Below are positions 17,567 to 28,789 of a DNA stretch of 64,000 bases, piece after piece. The notes beneath the pieces were generated by a model. That model worked only from the letters and a program-made list of their open reading frames with translations, did not search any database and was not told where the DNA came from. Position 1 is the stretch's first letter, and the number at the start of each line of letters is the position of its first letter. Source of the DNA: a bacterium (GTDB taxonomy: Bacteria; Vulcanimicrobiota; Vulcanimicrobiia; Vulcanimicrobiales; Vulcanimicrobiaceae); contig JAJZED010000009.1 of the NCBI GenBank assembly GCA_021805775.1, positions 1 to 64,000 of the forward strand, written 5' to 3'. Both the position numbers and the translations under genes were made by a program.

Positions 17567-18907
17567 GTGAACGAAAACGCGATGCGCGGCCTCCCGGCCG
17601 TGCATCGTTTGCTTTCCGACCCGACGGTCGCCGGTTTCGAACCCTCGTTAGGGCACGAAGCGGTCAAGGCGATCGCGCAGGGCGCGCTCGAACGCGCGCG
17701 CGCGGCGATCCTCGCCGGGCAACACTTCGATTTGGAACGCACGCTGCTCGCCGATCTCGAGAACGCCGCCGCCGCGCAACTGCAGCCGGTCGTGAACGCA
17801 ACCGGAATTCTCGTGCATACGAATCTCGGCCGCGCGCCGCTCGCGCGCGCCGCTCTCGATGCCGCCGCGCGGATCGGCGCCGGGTACTCCAACCTCGAGT
17901 TCGATCTCGGAGAAGGGCAACGCGGATCGCGCTACGAGCGCGTCGGCGCGCGCCTCGCACGACTCTTCGGCGCGCAAGATGCACTCGTCGTCAATAATTG
18001 TGCCGCCGCGGTGCTCTTGCTGCTCGACACCTTCGCTCGAAACCGCGAATGCATCGTCGCCCGGAGCGAACTCGTCGAGATCGGCGGCGGCTTCCGCGTT
18101 CCCGACGTGCTCGAACGGAGCGGCGCGCGCTTGGTCGAGATCGGAACGACGAATAAAGCGCGGCTCGCCGATGTGGAGCGTGCGCTTTCGCCGCGGACGT
18201 CGTTATTGCTGCGCACGCACCGGTCGAATTTTTCGCTCGCAGGCTTCGTAGAAGATCTCGATTCGCGGGAGCTCGCCGCGTTGGCGCAGCGCAGCGGCGT
18301 GCTGCTCGTCGAGGATTTAGGGAGCGGCGCACTGCTGGATATGACGGCGTTCGGGCTCCCGCGCGAACGAACGGTCGCCGAGGCGTTGGCCGAGGGTGTC
18401 GCGGTGGTCGCAATCTCCGGCGATAAACTTTTCGGCGGCCCGCAATGCGGCATGTTGTTGGGAAGTACGCTCGCGCTCGGCCGCATGCGTGGAAACCCGC
18501 TTCTGCGCGCGCTGCGCGTCGATAAAACGACCTTGGCGATGCTCGATGCGACCGCACGCCTGCACGAAAGCGATGCAACGCGGCTTGAAATACCGCTCTA
18601 TGCGATGCTCTCGGCATCGATCGACGAGTTGCGACGGCGTGGCGAAGCGATCGTCGCACGCATCGGGCAGGGACGCATCGTTGCGACACGGGCCGCCGTC
18701 GGCGGCGGCGCGCTGCCGGGAGCGACGATGGACTCGGTGGCTATCGCAATCGAAGAGAGCGATGCCGATCCGTTCGCGCGCCGCCTTCGCCAAGCTCGGC
18801 CGCCCACGATCGCACGGATCGAGGAAGGCCGCGTGCTCTTCGATCTTCGCAGCGTTCTCCCCGATGAAGATGCAGCGCTCGCCGACGCGATCGCTGCAAG
18901 CCTCTAA
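17567..18907 (+). CDS. selA: L-seryl-tRNA(Sec) selenium transferase SelA
   Basis: SelA is a PLP enzyme that turns Ser-tRNA(Sec) into Sec-tRNA(Sec) using selenophosphate. The 446-residue length fits bacterial SelA. The segment VNATGILVHTNLGRAPL, the RGSRYERV loop and the PLP lysine about 287 in SGDKLFGGPQCG are all present. I keep the GTG at 17567; an ATG five codons later is the alternative. selB starts 11 bp downstream, so the two form an operon, probably with trxA. selD and selC are not in the window. Confidence 0.95.
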   Translation: MNENAMRGLPAVHRLLSDPTVAGFEPSLGHEAVKAIAQGALERARAAILAGQHFDLERTLLADLENAAAAQLQPVVNATGILVHTNLGRAPLARAALDAAARIGAGYSNLEFDLGEGQRGSRYERVGARLARLFGAQDALVVNNCAAAVLLLLDTFARNRECIVARSELVEIGGGFRVPDVLERSGARLVEIGTTNKARLADVERALSPRTSLLLRTHRSNFSLAGFVEDLDSRELAALAQRSGVLLVEDLGSGALLDMTAFGLPRERTVAEALAEGVAVVAISGDKLFGGPQCGMLLGSTLALGRMRGNPLLRALRVDKTTLAMLDATARLHESDATRLEIPLYAMLSASIDELRRRGEAIVARIGQGRIVATRAAVGGGALPGATMDSVAIAIEESDADPFARRLRQARPPTIARIEEGRVLFDLRSVLPDEDAALADAIAASL

Positions 18908-18918
18908 GCGTTCGACGC

Positions 18919-20784
18919 ATGCACGTCATCGGCACCGCAGGGCACGTCGATCATGGGAAATCGACGCTCGTCGAACGACTCACCGGAACGAATCCCGACC
19001 GCTGGGCACAGGAGCGCGAGCGCGGGATGACGCTCGATCTCGGCTTCGCGCGTTTTGAAGAGGGGGATCTCGTTGCGGGAATCATCGACGTTCCCGGCCA
19101 CGAGCGCTTTCTCCATAATATGCTCGCCGGCGCGAGCGGGATGGAAGTGCTTTTGCTCGTCGTTGCCGCGACCGAAGGCGTGATGCCGCAGACGCGCGAG
19201 CACTTGGCGATTCTCCGTTTTCTCAACGTGCGCGGCGTCGTCATTGCGGTCACCAAGTGCGATCTTCTCGGCGCCGCCGAGCGCGAGGAAGCGCTCGCGC
19301 GCATACGCCGCGACCTCGCCGGTTCGATCGCCGCCGACGCACCGATGCAGGCGCTCTCGTCGGAGAGCGGTGAAGGGATCGCCGAATTGCGCGCGTTGCT
19401 CGCAGCGCGGCTCGCCGCACTCGCGCCACGCAATGCCGATGCGCCGCTCTATATGCCGGTCGATCGGGCGTTCACTCTGCCCGGGCACGGAACGATCGCC
19501 ACCGGAACCTTGATGCAAGGCAGCGTACGCGTCGGCGAGAGCGTGACGCTGCAGCCCGAGGGGCTGCGCGCGCGCGTGCGAAGCCTCCACGTCTTCGGTA
19601 CGTCGGTCGAACGCGCGAACGCGGGCGCACGCGTTGCCGTCAATATTCCCGGCGTTGCGCGCGAACGGCTCGCGCGCGGCAGCGTACTCGCCGGGCCGGA
19701 GTTATCGGCCGGTACGCAATTTGCCGTGCGCTTTACGCCGCTCGCCGAAGCCCTGCCGTTCTTGCACCGACGCACGCCCGTGCGCGCGTCGATCGGTGCG
19801 GCGGAGATTCTCGGGACGCTGATCTTCGAGCGCGTTCCGACTAGCGAGGAGAGCGTCGCCGCGCGGTTGGTGCTTCGTGCGCCGACGACGGCGTTCGGCG
19901 GCGTGCGTTTCGTGCTGCGTCGTCTCTCGCCGAAGAGCGTGCTCGGCGGCGGCGAGATCGCGGGAATCGAATCGACCGCAATCGCCGACGAGGGCGCGCA
20001 TGCGGCGGCGCTGCGCGCGGCACTCGCGGAGGCCGGGCTCGCCGGACTCGGGCGCGAGGGGCTTGCGGCGAAACTCAACGTTCGCGCCGAAGCAATCGAC
20101 GAGATCGTCGAGTCGGCGATCGTTGCCGGCGAACTGCGTACGCTTGCAAAACCCGAGGCGTTCGTCGCGGCACCGCTCTCCGATGCGTTGCTCGAACGGA
20201 TCGTCACGCAACTCGCGCGCCGACATGAAGAAGCGCCGTGGGCGATGGGGCGCACGCTCCAGGCGTTGGCCAAAGAACTCGCCTTCGACGAAGCGCTGCT
20301 CTACCGCTATCTCACCGCCTTCGTCGCCGAGGGGCGCCTCGCCGTGCGCGCGGGCTTCTATTCCCTCCCCGGACACGAGGTTCGGCTGAACCCCGAACAG
20401 GAACGGTTTTTCGCGGCCTTACTGCAACGCGAGGATCCGAATTCGTTCGTTCCGCTCCACGCCGCCGGGTTGGAGAACGAGATGCGTGGTTCGCAGATCG
20501 CCGGGATCGCCGACGCCTACGCCGCACTGCTCGCGCTCGGAACGTTCGTTCGCATCGGCGACGACCTGTACGGTGCCGCGCAGCTCGCCGCAATTCGCGC
20601 GCGTCTCGAGCGCTTTTTACGCGAGCGACGGCAGATGACGGTCGCAGATTTCCGCACCCTCATCGGCACCTCGCGCAAGTATGCGGTGCCCCTCTTGGAG
20701 TGGTTCGACGCCCGCGCGATCACGATTCGAACCGGCGACATCCGCGCGTTGCGTGCGAGCGAAAGGAATCCAACCGCTCGGTAG
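18919..20784 (+). CDS. selB: Selenocysteine-specific elongation factor SelB
   Basis: SelB (621 residues) delivers Sec-tRNA(Sec) to UGA codons marked by a SECIS hairpin. The GTPase domain shows G1 GHVDHGKS, the switch-II IIDVPGHERFLHNM and G4 TKCD near residue 113. EF-Tu-like domains II and III follow, then four winged-helix modules from about residue 370 that bind the mRNA hairpin. The final module ends in TSRKYAVPLLEWFD, typical of SelB. Together with selA it shows that this organism inserts selenocysteine. No selenoprotein gene with an in-frame UGA was found in the window. Confidence 0.95.
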   Translation: MHVIGTAGHVDHGKSTLVERLTGTNPDRWAQERERGMTLDLGFARFEEGDLVAGIIDVPGHERFLHNMLAGASGMEVLLLVVAATEGVMPQTREHLAILRFLNVRGVVIAVTKCDLLGAAEREEALARIRRDLAGSIAADAPMQALSSESGEGIAELRALLAARLAALAPRNADAPLYMPVDRAFTLPGHGTIATGTLMQGSVRVGESVTLQPEGLRARVRSLHVFGTSVERANAGARVAVNIPGVARERLARGSVLAGPELSAGTQFAVRFTPLAEALPFLHRRTPVRASIGAAEILGTLIFERVPTSEESVAARLVLRAPTTAFGGVRFVLRRLSPKSVLGGGEIAGIESTAIADEGAHAAALRAALAEAGLAGLGREGLAAKLNVRAEAIDEIVESAIVAGELRTLAKPEAFVAAPLSDALLERIVTQLARRHEEAPWAMGRTLQALAKELAFDEALLYRYLTAFVAEGRLAVRAGFYSLPGHEVRLNPEQERFFAALLQREDPNSFVPLHAAGLENEMRGSQIAGIADAYAALLALGTFVRIGDDLYGAAQLAAIRARLERFLRERRQMTVADFRTLIGTSRKYAVPLLEWFDARAITIRTGDIRALRASERNPTAR

Positions 20785-20798
20785 CGCACGGCGCGAGG

Positions 20799-21491
20799 AT
20801 GAACAGAGAACGGCTTCTTCCTCTCGCCCTTCTCCTCGCCGTCGCCTGCGCGGCTCCGGCAAGTGCTGCGGGGACCTTCGCTGCCGCGGGTCGGCCGCAT
20901 ACGATCACCGTCGCCGCCACGGCGCAGGTAACCCCCACCGATCTCGTCGCCGATCTCCCCGTCGAACGCGTTCTCGTGAGTCGACTCGGTAAAACCGCGA
21001 ATGCCGCACTCGGCGCCGAGGCGAGCGCCTCACTTCGCGCCATGCTGCCCTCGCTGGGGCTGAATTCCTCGGCGATTGCGAGCATGGTACCGCTTGAATC
21101 GCTGAGCAAAAGCGGGCATACCGCCTACGCGACCTACGCGATTCTTCGCGTGCCCCCGAACCGCGTCGTCGCGGTCAGCGCAGCGTTGACCAAATCCGGC
21201 TGGGACGCCAAACGGGTGACGCTCTTCGAGGCCGCCGATCCCGATGCGGCCCGGACGCAGGCACTCGTCGCCGCCGAACGTATCGCGCAGATCCGCGCTG
21301 CGGCGATCGCCCGTGCAGGGGGCGTCCAACTCGGAGCTCTCCTCGCGGTCAAACCGATTCTCCTCGACGATTTCATCGGCGGCGAGAGTTTTAAGTTACC
21401 GAGCTTCCCGTTTGCAGCGACGCCGGCGACGATCTTACCGCAGCCGTTGGAAGTGAAAGCCGCAGCTCTCTTCACGTTCTCGATTCGATAG
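20799..21491 (+). CDS. Secreted SIMPL (DUF541)-like protein
   Basis: The 230-residue protein has a clear signal peptide (residues 1-23; LLPLALLLAVACAAPASA). It begins the mature part with HTITVAATAQV, and its C-terminal half has an Ala-rich helix then AIARAGGVQLGALLAVKP, the pattern seen in SIMPL/DUF541 (YggE-like) periplasmic proteins. The central Ser/Lys region is divergent, so the family call is moderate. Function of the family is unclear, with links to oxidative stress. The ATG follows GAGG closely. It lies 14 bp after selB and may be co-transcribed with it. Confidence 0.65.
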   Translation: MNRERLLPLALLLAVACAAPASAAGTFAAAGRPHTITVAATAQVTPTDLVADLPVERVLVSRLGKTANAALGAEASASLRAMLPSLGLNSSAIASMVPLESLSKSGHTAYATYAILRVPPNRVVAVSAALTKSGWDAKRVTLFEAADPDAARTQALVAAERIAQIRAAAIARAGGVQLGALLAVKPILLDDFIGGESFKLPSFPFAATPATILPQPLEVKAAALFTFSIR

Positions 21492-21552
21492 GAAGAACTC
21501 GGGAAAGTTCTTCCTGTAACCGTTCGCACCGGCGGCGGTATTATAGGAGTGT

Positions 21553-24173
<2,621 letters not shown>

Positions 24174-24177
<4 letters not shown>

Positions 24178-24590
24178 CTCTCCTCGACGAGTTGCGTGCA
24201 AAACATGCAACGGCGAGCGCTTTTGGGAATTTCGGCGGCGCACTCCGGACACTTCTTGAGCGTCGGGTTCGAGAGCCCCGAAAGCACGCCATTGACGGCG
24301 AGCCGATTCGACGGAACGATCACGAAGAAGTAGACCGCACCGGCGACCAATAAGAACGAGATCGATGAATCGATGAATTTTCCGTACGAAATCGTCGAAT
24401 GGTTCAGCACGATCCGTGCCTTTGAAAACTCATGCTGACCGATGACGGCGGCCAGCAGCGGCGAGAAAAGGTTGGTCACGAACGAGTTAATGAAGCTTCC
24501 GGCCGCCCCACCGATGACGAAGGCGACTGCAAGATCGACCACTTTCCCGCGCACGAGAAACTGGGCGAAGCCTCTTGCGAGTTGCCTCAA
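24174..24590 (-). CDS. mscL: Large-conductance mechanosensitive channel MscL with C-terminal zinc-ribbon-like motif
   Basis: The first 95 residues are a standard Msc[22 protein letters not shown] (TM1 with its glycine-alanine gate), a periplasmic loop, and TM2 [18 protein letters not shown]. MscL opens under membrane tension to release solutes. The last 28 residues carry four cysteines (114, 117, 128, 131) as CPEC...CMFC, a zinc-ribbon-like knuckle in place of the usual charged C-terminal helix bundle. The start is TTG overlapping the typA stop as TTGA. Total length 138 is normal. Confidence 0.92.
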
Positions 24591-26413
24591 GCGGTCGTGC
24601 GCTCCCGGCGCCGCGCTTTCAAGCGCTCCCCTTCGTCGAGAAGACGTTTCCGCAAACGAATCGATTTCGGCGTCACCTCGACGAGTTCGTCGTCGTCGAT
24701 GAACTCGATCGCACGTTCGAGCGAAAGCTCGTCGGGCGGCGCGAGCTTGACGTTATCGTCGGAGCCGGAGGCGCGCATGTTCGTCAGCTTCTTCTCGCGC
24801 ACGACATTGAGCGCGACATCTTTGTCGTCGTTGGCTCGACCGACGACCATGCCTTCGTAGATATCGGTTCCGGGCCCAACGAAGAAGCGCCCCCGCTGTT
24901 CGACTCCCCCAAGCGCATAGGCCGTCGCTCGCCCGGTGTCGCTGGCGACCAACGCACCGACGCTCCGTCCCGGCAAATCCCCCTGCCACGGTTCGTGATC
25001 GTAGTAGGTATGCGACATGACCGCCGTACCGCGCGTCAACGTCAGTAACTCGCCCCGAAGGCCGAAGATCGCGCGCGTCGGCATCGTGTATTCGAGGCGG
25101 CGCGAATCGCCGATGTTGATCATATTCGACATGACCGCTTTGCGCTTGCCGAGCGCCTCGATCACCGCTCCGGCGTACTCTTCGGGAACGTCCACGACGA
25201 CATACTCGACCGGCTCGAACTTTTTGCCTTCGCGTTCGGTGAGAATAACTTGCGGTTTGGAGACCGCCATTTCGTAGCCCTCGCGGCGCATCGTTTCGAT
25301 GAGAATCGAAAGATGCAACTCGCCGCGTCCGCGCACTTCGAAGGTATCGGCGGATTCCGTATCGGCGACGCGCAGCGCCACGTTCGATTCCAACTCGCGC
25401 ATGAGTCGTTCCCGAATCTGCCGCGAGGTAACGAACTTCCCTTCCTTGCCGGCAAATGGTGAGTTATTCACCGAGAAAAACATCGATACGGTTGGTTCGT
25501 CGACTGCAACTGCCGGAATCGCCTCAGGCGCCGAGGCATCGGCGATCGTGTCGCCGATGTTGAGGTTTTCGATACCCGAGACGCAGACGATGTCGCCGGC
25601 GGAGGCTTCTTCCACTTCTACGCGCTCGAGCCCGGCGAAGGTCAACATTTTCGTCAAACGTAAGCCGCCGGTCACCGTGCCGTCGTGCGAGACGCGAACG
25701 ATCGGCGCATTCACGCGCGAGGTCCCGCGAAAAATGCGTCCGATGCCGATGCGCCCGACGTATTTGTTATGGTCGATCGCCGAAATCAAGAGTTGTAACG
25801 GGCCCTCTTCGGCCGGAGCCTCGGGGATATGGCGCGCGAGCATATCGAAGAGCGGCTCGAGACTATCCGATTCGGCCTCTAACGAAAGTTTCGCGATGCC
25901 CAATTTCCCGTTTGTAAAAACGACGGGAAAATCGGCCTGCTCGTCGTTCGCGCCTAAATCGATAAAGAGGTCGAAAACTTCATTAACGACTTCGGGCGCA
26001 CGCGCATCCTTTCGGTCGATCTTGTTCACGGCAACGATGACGCGCAAATCGAGTTCGAGCGCCTTTCGCAGGACGAAGCGCGTCTGCGGCATGACGCCTT
26101 CGGCGGCATCGACCAACAAAAGAACGCCTTGCACCATCTGTAATACGCGCTCGACCTCGCCGCCGAAATCGGCGTGCCCCGGCGTATCGACGATATTAAA
26201 CTTGTAATCCCCGTGACGAACGGCGGTGTTTTTTGCCAAAATGGTAATGCCGCGCTCGCGTTCGAGCGGGTTGGAATCCATGACGCGCGTCTCGACCTGC
26301 TGCCCTTCACGGAAAATACCGCTCTGACGGAGCATGGCGTCGACAAGAGTCGTCTTCCCATGGTCGACGTGGGCGATGATGGCGACGTTGCGGATATCGG
26401 CACGAGTTTTCAC
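24587..26413 (-). CDS. typA: Translational GTPase TypA/BipA
   Basis: TypA (608 residues) is a ribosome-associated GTPase of the EF-G family that helps 50S assembly and stress growth. G1 AHVDHGKTTL is at residues 14-23, G2 RERGITI follows, then switch-II DTPGHADFGGEVERV and NKIDR. The C-terminal domain has the TypA-specific RGELLTLTRG and FVGPG segments. The start is GTG with no visible Shine-Dalgarno sequence; a 16-bp hairpin abuts it directly. Downstream mscL overlaps the stop. Upstream lies a histidine kinase on the same strand. Confidence 0.96.
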   Translation of the reverse strand: MKTRADIRNVAIIAHVDHGKTTLVDAMLRQSGIFREGQQVETRVMDSNPLERERGITILAKNTAVRHGDYKFNIVDTPGHADFGGEVERVLQMVQGVLLLVDAAEGVMPQTRFVLRKALELDLRVIVAVNKIDRKDARAPEVVNEVFDLFIDLGANDEQADFPVVFTNGKLGIAKLSLEAESDSLEPLFDMLARHIPEAPAEEGPLQLLISAIDHNKYVGRIGIGRIFRGTSRVNAPIVRVSHDGTVTGGLRLTKMLTFAGLERVEVEEASAGDIVCVSGIENLNIGDTIADASAPEAIPAVAVDEPTVSMFFSVNNSPFAGKEGKFVTSRQIRERLMRELESNVALRVADTESADTFEVRGRGELHLSILIETMRREGYEMAVSKPQVILTEREGKKFEPVEYVVVDVPEEYAGAVIEALGKRKAVMSNMINIGDSRRLEYTMPTRAIFGLRGELLTLTRGTAVMSHTYYDHEPWQGDLPGRSVGALVASDTGRATAYALGGVEQRGRFFVGPGTDIYEGMVVGRANDDKDVALNVVREKKLTNMRASGSDDNVKLAPPDELSLERAIEFIDDDELVEVTPKSIRLRKRLLDEGERLKARRRERTTA

Positions 26414-26459
26414 GATGCGGTAGTGTTCGGCACGACAAATACCCCGAACCTACCGCATC
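26414..26459 (-). promoter_or_regulatory. 16-bp hairpin abutting the typA start codon
   Basis: Positions 26414-26423 pair perfectly with 26450-26459 (ten pairs), and 26425-26430 pair with 26444-26449 (six pairs), with one bulged base and a 13-base loop. In the typA mRNA this stem ends on the base immediately before the GTG. There is no T-tract on either side, so it is not a terminator. It occupies nearly the whole gap between the kinase and typA. Confidence 0.7.
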
Positions 26460-26469
26460 GAGCGCCTAT

Positions 26470-27741
26470 TTACGTATTTACGGCGATTGGGAGCGAGAAC
26501 CAGAAGGTCGTCGCATCGTTGGGAGTGCTTTCAAAGTCGATTTGGCCGCCCATGAGCTCCACCAACTGGCGACTTAAGTAGAGTCCGAGCCCCGTTCCGT
26601 CTGGATGCTGGCCGATCTGTCCGAAACGGGTGAAAAGCCGCTCGCGCTCTCCGTCGGGGATACCGGGGCCGCTATTTCGGACCGAAAAACGAACGTACGA
26701 GCGCACTTCTTGCAACGCAATGCCGATTTTGCTCTCCGCCGGTGAGTAGCGAACGGCGTTTGAAAGGAGATTGCAGAGCACTTGAACGATCCGCGTTTCG
26801 TCACCGCAAACGCAGGCAAGCGCGTCGGGAATCTGCACAAAAAAATGGCGCGACGAATGTTCGCTGCGCATTCGGCCAAGCGCCTCTTGCACGATAAGCC
26901 TTGCATCGACGACCTCTTTTTGCAATTTTAACGAACCTGCGTCGACGCGCGAGAGCAACAGAAAATCATCGAAAAGCGCGGACATGCGCGTCGTTGAAAC
27001 GGCGATGGTTTGCAGTAACTCTCGTCGACGCGTCTCCGAAAGCCTATCGAAGCTCGTTTCTAAGAGGACGGCGGCCCCACGAATTGCAGCGAGCGGCGAC
27101 CGCAGCTCGTGCGCGACGATCCCCAAAAACTCACTCTGCGAACGCGCTTGGTTCTCAAGCAACTCTCGACGCGCAGCTTCGGCAACGCGAGCGCGCACGT
27201 TGGCAAGCGCGAGCCCGACGAGGTCGGCAAAGACGCGCATGCGCATGAGCGTCGCCCTGTCGGGCACCGTTCCGTCCTCGGGCCCATCGATGGAAATATA
27301 GCCGAGCATCGTATCGGATGCATCGGCGAGAACCAACGCGATCGAATCGTGTTCGTGCCATGAATTCGGCGCGCTACGCCCGTTGCCGCCTTCGCTTCTT
27401 CCGGAATAGAGCGCGTGTCGCCATTCGACGAAGCGCTCCGCCGGGAAATAATAACAGTGCGGATAGACTTCAAACTCCGGCGAGAGAAATTCGCGCGTCG
27501 CCGAACGGGAGACAATCTCTCCGAGTCGTTCGCGCTTTCTTTCCTCGCTCCAACCGAGCATGACCAGGCGCTTCATCTCGCTTTCGGGAGAATCGGCGGC
27601 TACGATGCTGACGTACTCAAAATGAAAGACGCGGGAGACTGCATGGGCGATCGCTTCGAGCGCATCTTGGCTTTGCTCTGCGCCGAGAATACTCTGCGTT
27701 ACATCGAGCAATGCGTCGGAAAGCGCCTCGCCCTCTCCCAT
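26470..27741 (-). CDS. GAF-domain sensor histidine kinase, cytosolic
   Basis: The 423-residue kinase has no membrane segment. A GAF-like sensory domain spans residues about 10-185. The HisKA box FLGIVAHELRSPLAAIRG places the phosphorylated His at 211. The HATPase domain has LLSNAVRYSP (N box), NSGPGIPDGERERLF (G1/F) and DGTGLGLYLSRQLV (G2). The ATG overlaps the stop of the upstream reductase gene as TAATG, so the two are coupled. No response regulator is nearby, so the partner is unknown. The GAF ligand cannot be read from sequence. Confidence 0.92.
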   Translation of the reverse strand: MGEGEALSDALLDVTQSILGAEQSQDALEAIAHAVSRVFHFEYVSIVAADSPESEMKRLVMLGWSEERKRERLGEIVSRSATREFLSPEFEVYPHCYYFPAERFVEWRHALYSGRSEGGNGRSAPNSWHEHDSIALVLADASDTMLGYISIDGPEDGTVPDRATLMRMRVFADLVGLALANVRARVAEAARRELLENQARSQSEFLGIVAHELRSPLAAIRGAAVLLETSFDRLSETRRRELLQTIAVSTTRMSALFDDFLLLSRVDAGSLKLQKEVVDARLIVQEALGRMRSEHSSRHFFVQIPDALACVCGDETRIVQVLCNLLSNAVRYSPAESKIGIALQEVRSYVRFSVRNSGPGIPDGERERLFTRFGQIGQHPDGTGLGLYLSRQLVELMGGQIDFESTPNDATTFWFSLPIAVNT

Positions 27742-28739
27742 TAGGCCGTACGAACCAGAAGCTTTCCGAGGTTCGCCCCGCGTAGCAAGCCGATGAACGC
27801 CGTAGGCGCCGCTTCGAGCCCCTCGACGACATCTTCGCGATAGCGGAGTTTGCCGCTCTGAAGCAATCCGCCGACCGTCGCGATGAACGCACGCGTGTGG
27901 GCGGCGTGATCGGCGACGAGAAACCCTTCGATTTTCGCGCGCGAAACCAAGAGCGGCGCAAGGTTCGGTCCTTTCGGCGCTTGCACGGCGTTGTATTGTT
28001 CGATAAGCCCGACCAACGGAATGCGCGCGCCAACCCGCAGGCGCTTCATCACTGCCTCGAGGATCGCACCCGCGGTATTATCGAAGTAGATATCGATTCC
28101 GTCGGGGGCGTGCCGCGCGAGCGCATCGTCGAGCGAATCGACCTTTCGGTCGATGCACGCATCGAAGCCCAACTCCTCGACGACGTAACGGCATTTTTCC
28201 TCGCCTCCGGCAATGCCGATAACGCGACAGCCGGCGATCTTTCCGAGTTGTCCCGCAACCTGACCGACCGCACCCGCAGCCGCAGACACAACGAGCGTCT
28301 CGCCGGCCTTCGGCGCTCCGATATCGTTGAGCGCACAAAAAGCGGTCTGCCCGGGCATCCCGAGGATACCTAATGCATAGCTCGGGTGCGCCATCGCGGG
28401 GTCGAGTTTTTGCAGCGTGCTCGCCGCCTCGACGCTGAACCGTTGCCAACCGCCGTAACCCATAGCGAGGTCGCCGACGGCAAAGCGCGCGTCGTTCGAG
28501 GCGACGACCTTACCGACCGTTCCGCCGACCATCACCGCATCGAGCGCGACCGGCGGCACGTAGGAACGCACCTCGCTCATACGCCCGCGCATATAGGGGT
28601 CGAGCGAGAGCCACTGCGTTTGGAGCAACACCTCTCCGTCGCCGGGCACGGGCATCGCTTCTTCGACGAAGCGAAAATCCTCGACGGTCGGCTCGCCGAC
28701 CGGGCGACGCGCGAGGCGAATCTGCATGTTTCGTTCCAT
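27741..28739 (-). CDS. CurA-like NADP-dependent medium-chain reductase
   Basis: The 332-residue protein is a zinc-free medium-chain dehydrogenase/reductase of the CurA / 15-oxoprostaglandin 13-reductase / leukotriene B4 dehydrogenase type. Landmarks are LSLDPYMRGRM near the N-terminus, the nucleotide-binding SAAAGAVGQVAGQLGKIAG near residue 153, and FDNTAGAILEAVM. The structural zinc cysteines of alcohol dehydrogenases are absent. Such enzymes reduce the double bond of alpha,beta-unsaturated carbonyls. Coupling to a GAF kinase is unusual and might hint that the kinase senses redox or electrophile stress; that is speculation. Confidence 0.88.
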   Translation of the reverse strand: MERNMQIRLARRPVGEPTVEDFRFVEEAMPVPGDGEVLLQTQWLSLDPYMRGRMSEVRSYVPPVALDAVMVGGTVGKVVASNDARFAVGDLAMGYGGWQRFSVEAASTLQKLDPAMAHPSYALGILGMPGQTAFCALNDIGAPKAGETLVVSAAAGAVGQVAGQLGKIAGCRVIGIAGGEEKCRYVVEELGFDACIDRKVDSLDDALARHAPDGIDIYFDNTAGAILEAVMKRLRVGARIPLVGLIEQYNAVQAPKGPNLAPLLVSRAKIEGFLVADHAAHTRAFIATVGGLLQSGKLRYREDVVEGLEAAPTAFIGLLRGANLGKLLVRTA

Positions 28740-28789
28740 AGCTTGCAGATTCGCCCCGGCTCGATAGCGTTACTTCCTCGGGCGTGTCG

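Noticed and set aside
20238-20798. A 186-residue N-terminal extension of the SIMPL-like protein inside selB
   Set aside because: It overlaps the conserved selB C-terminus in another frame, is Arg-rich, and the ATG at 20799 starts an ideal signal peptide.
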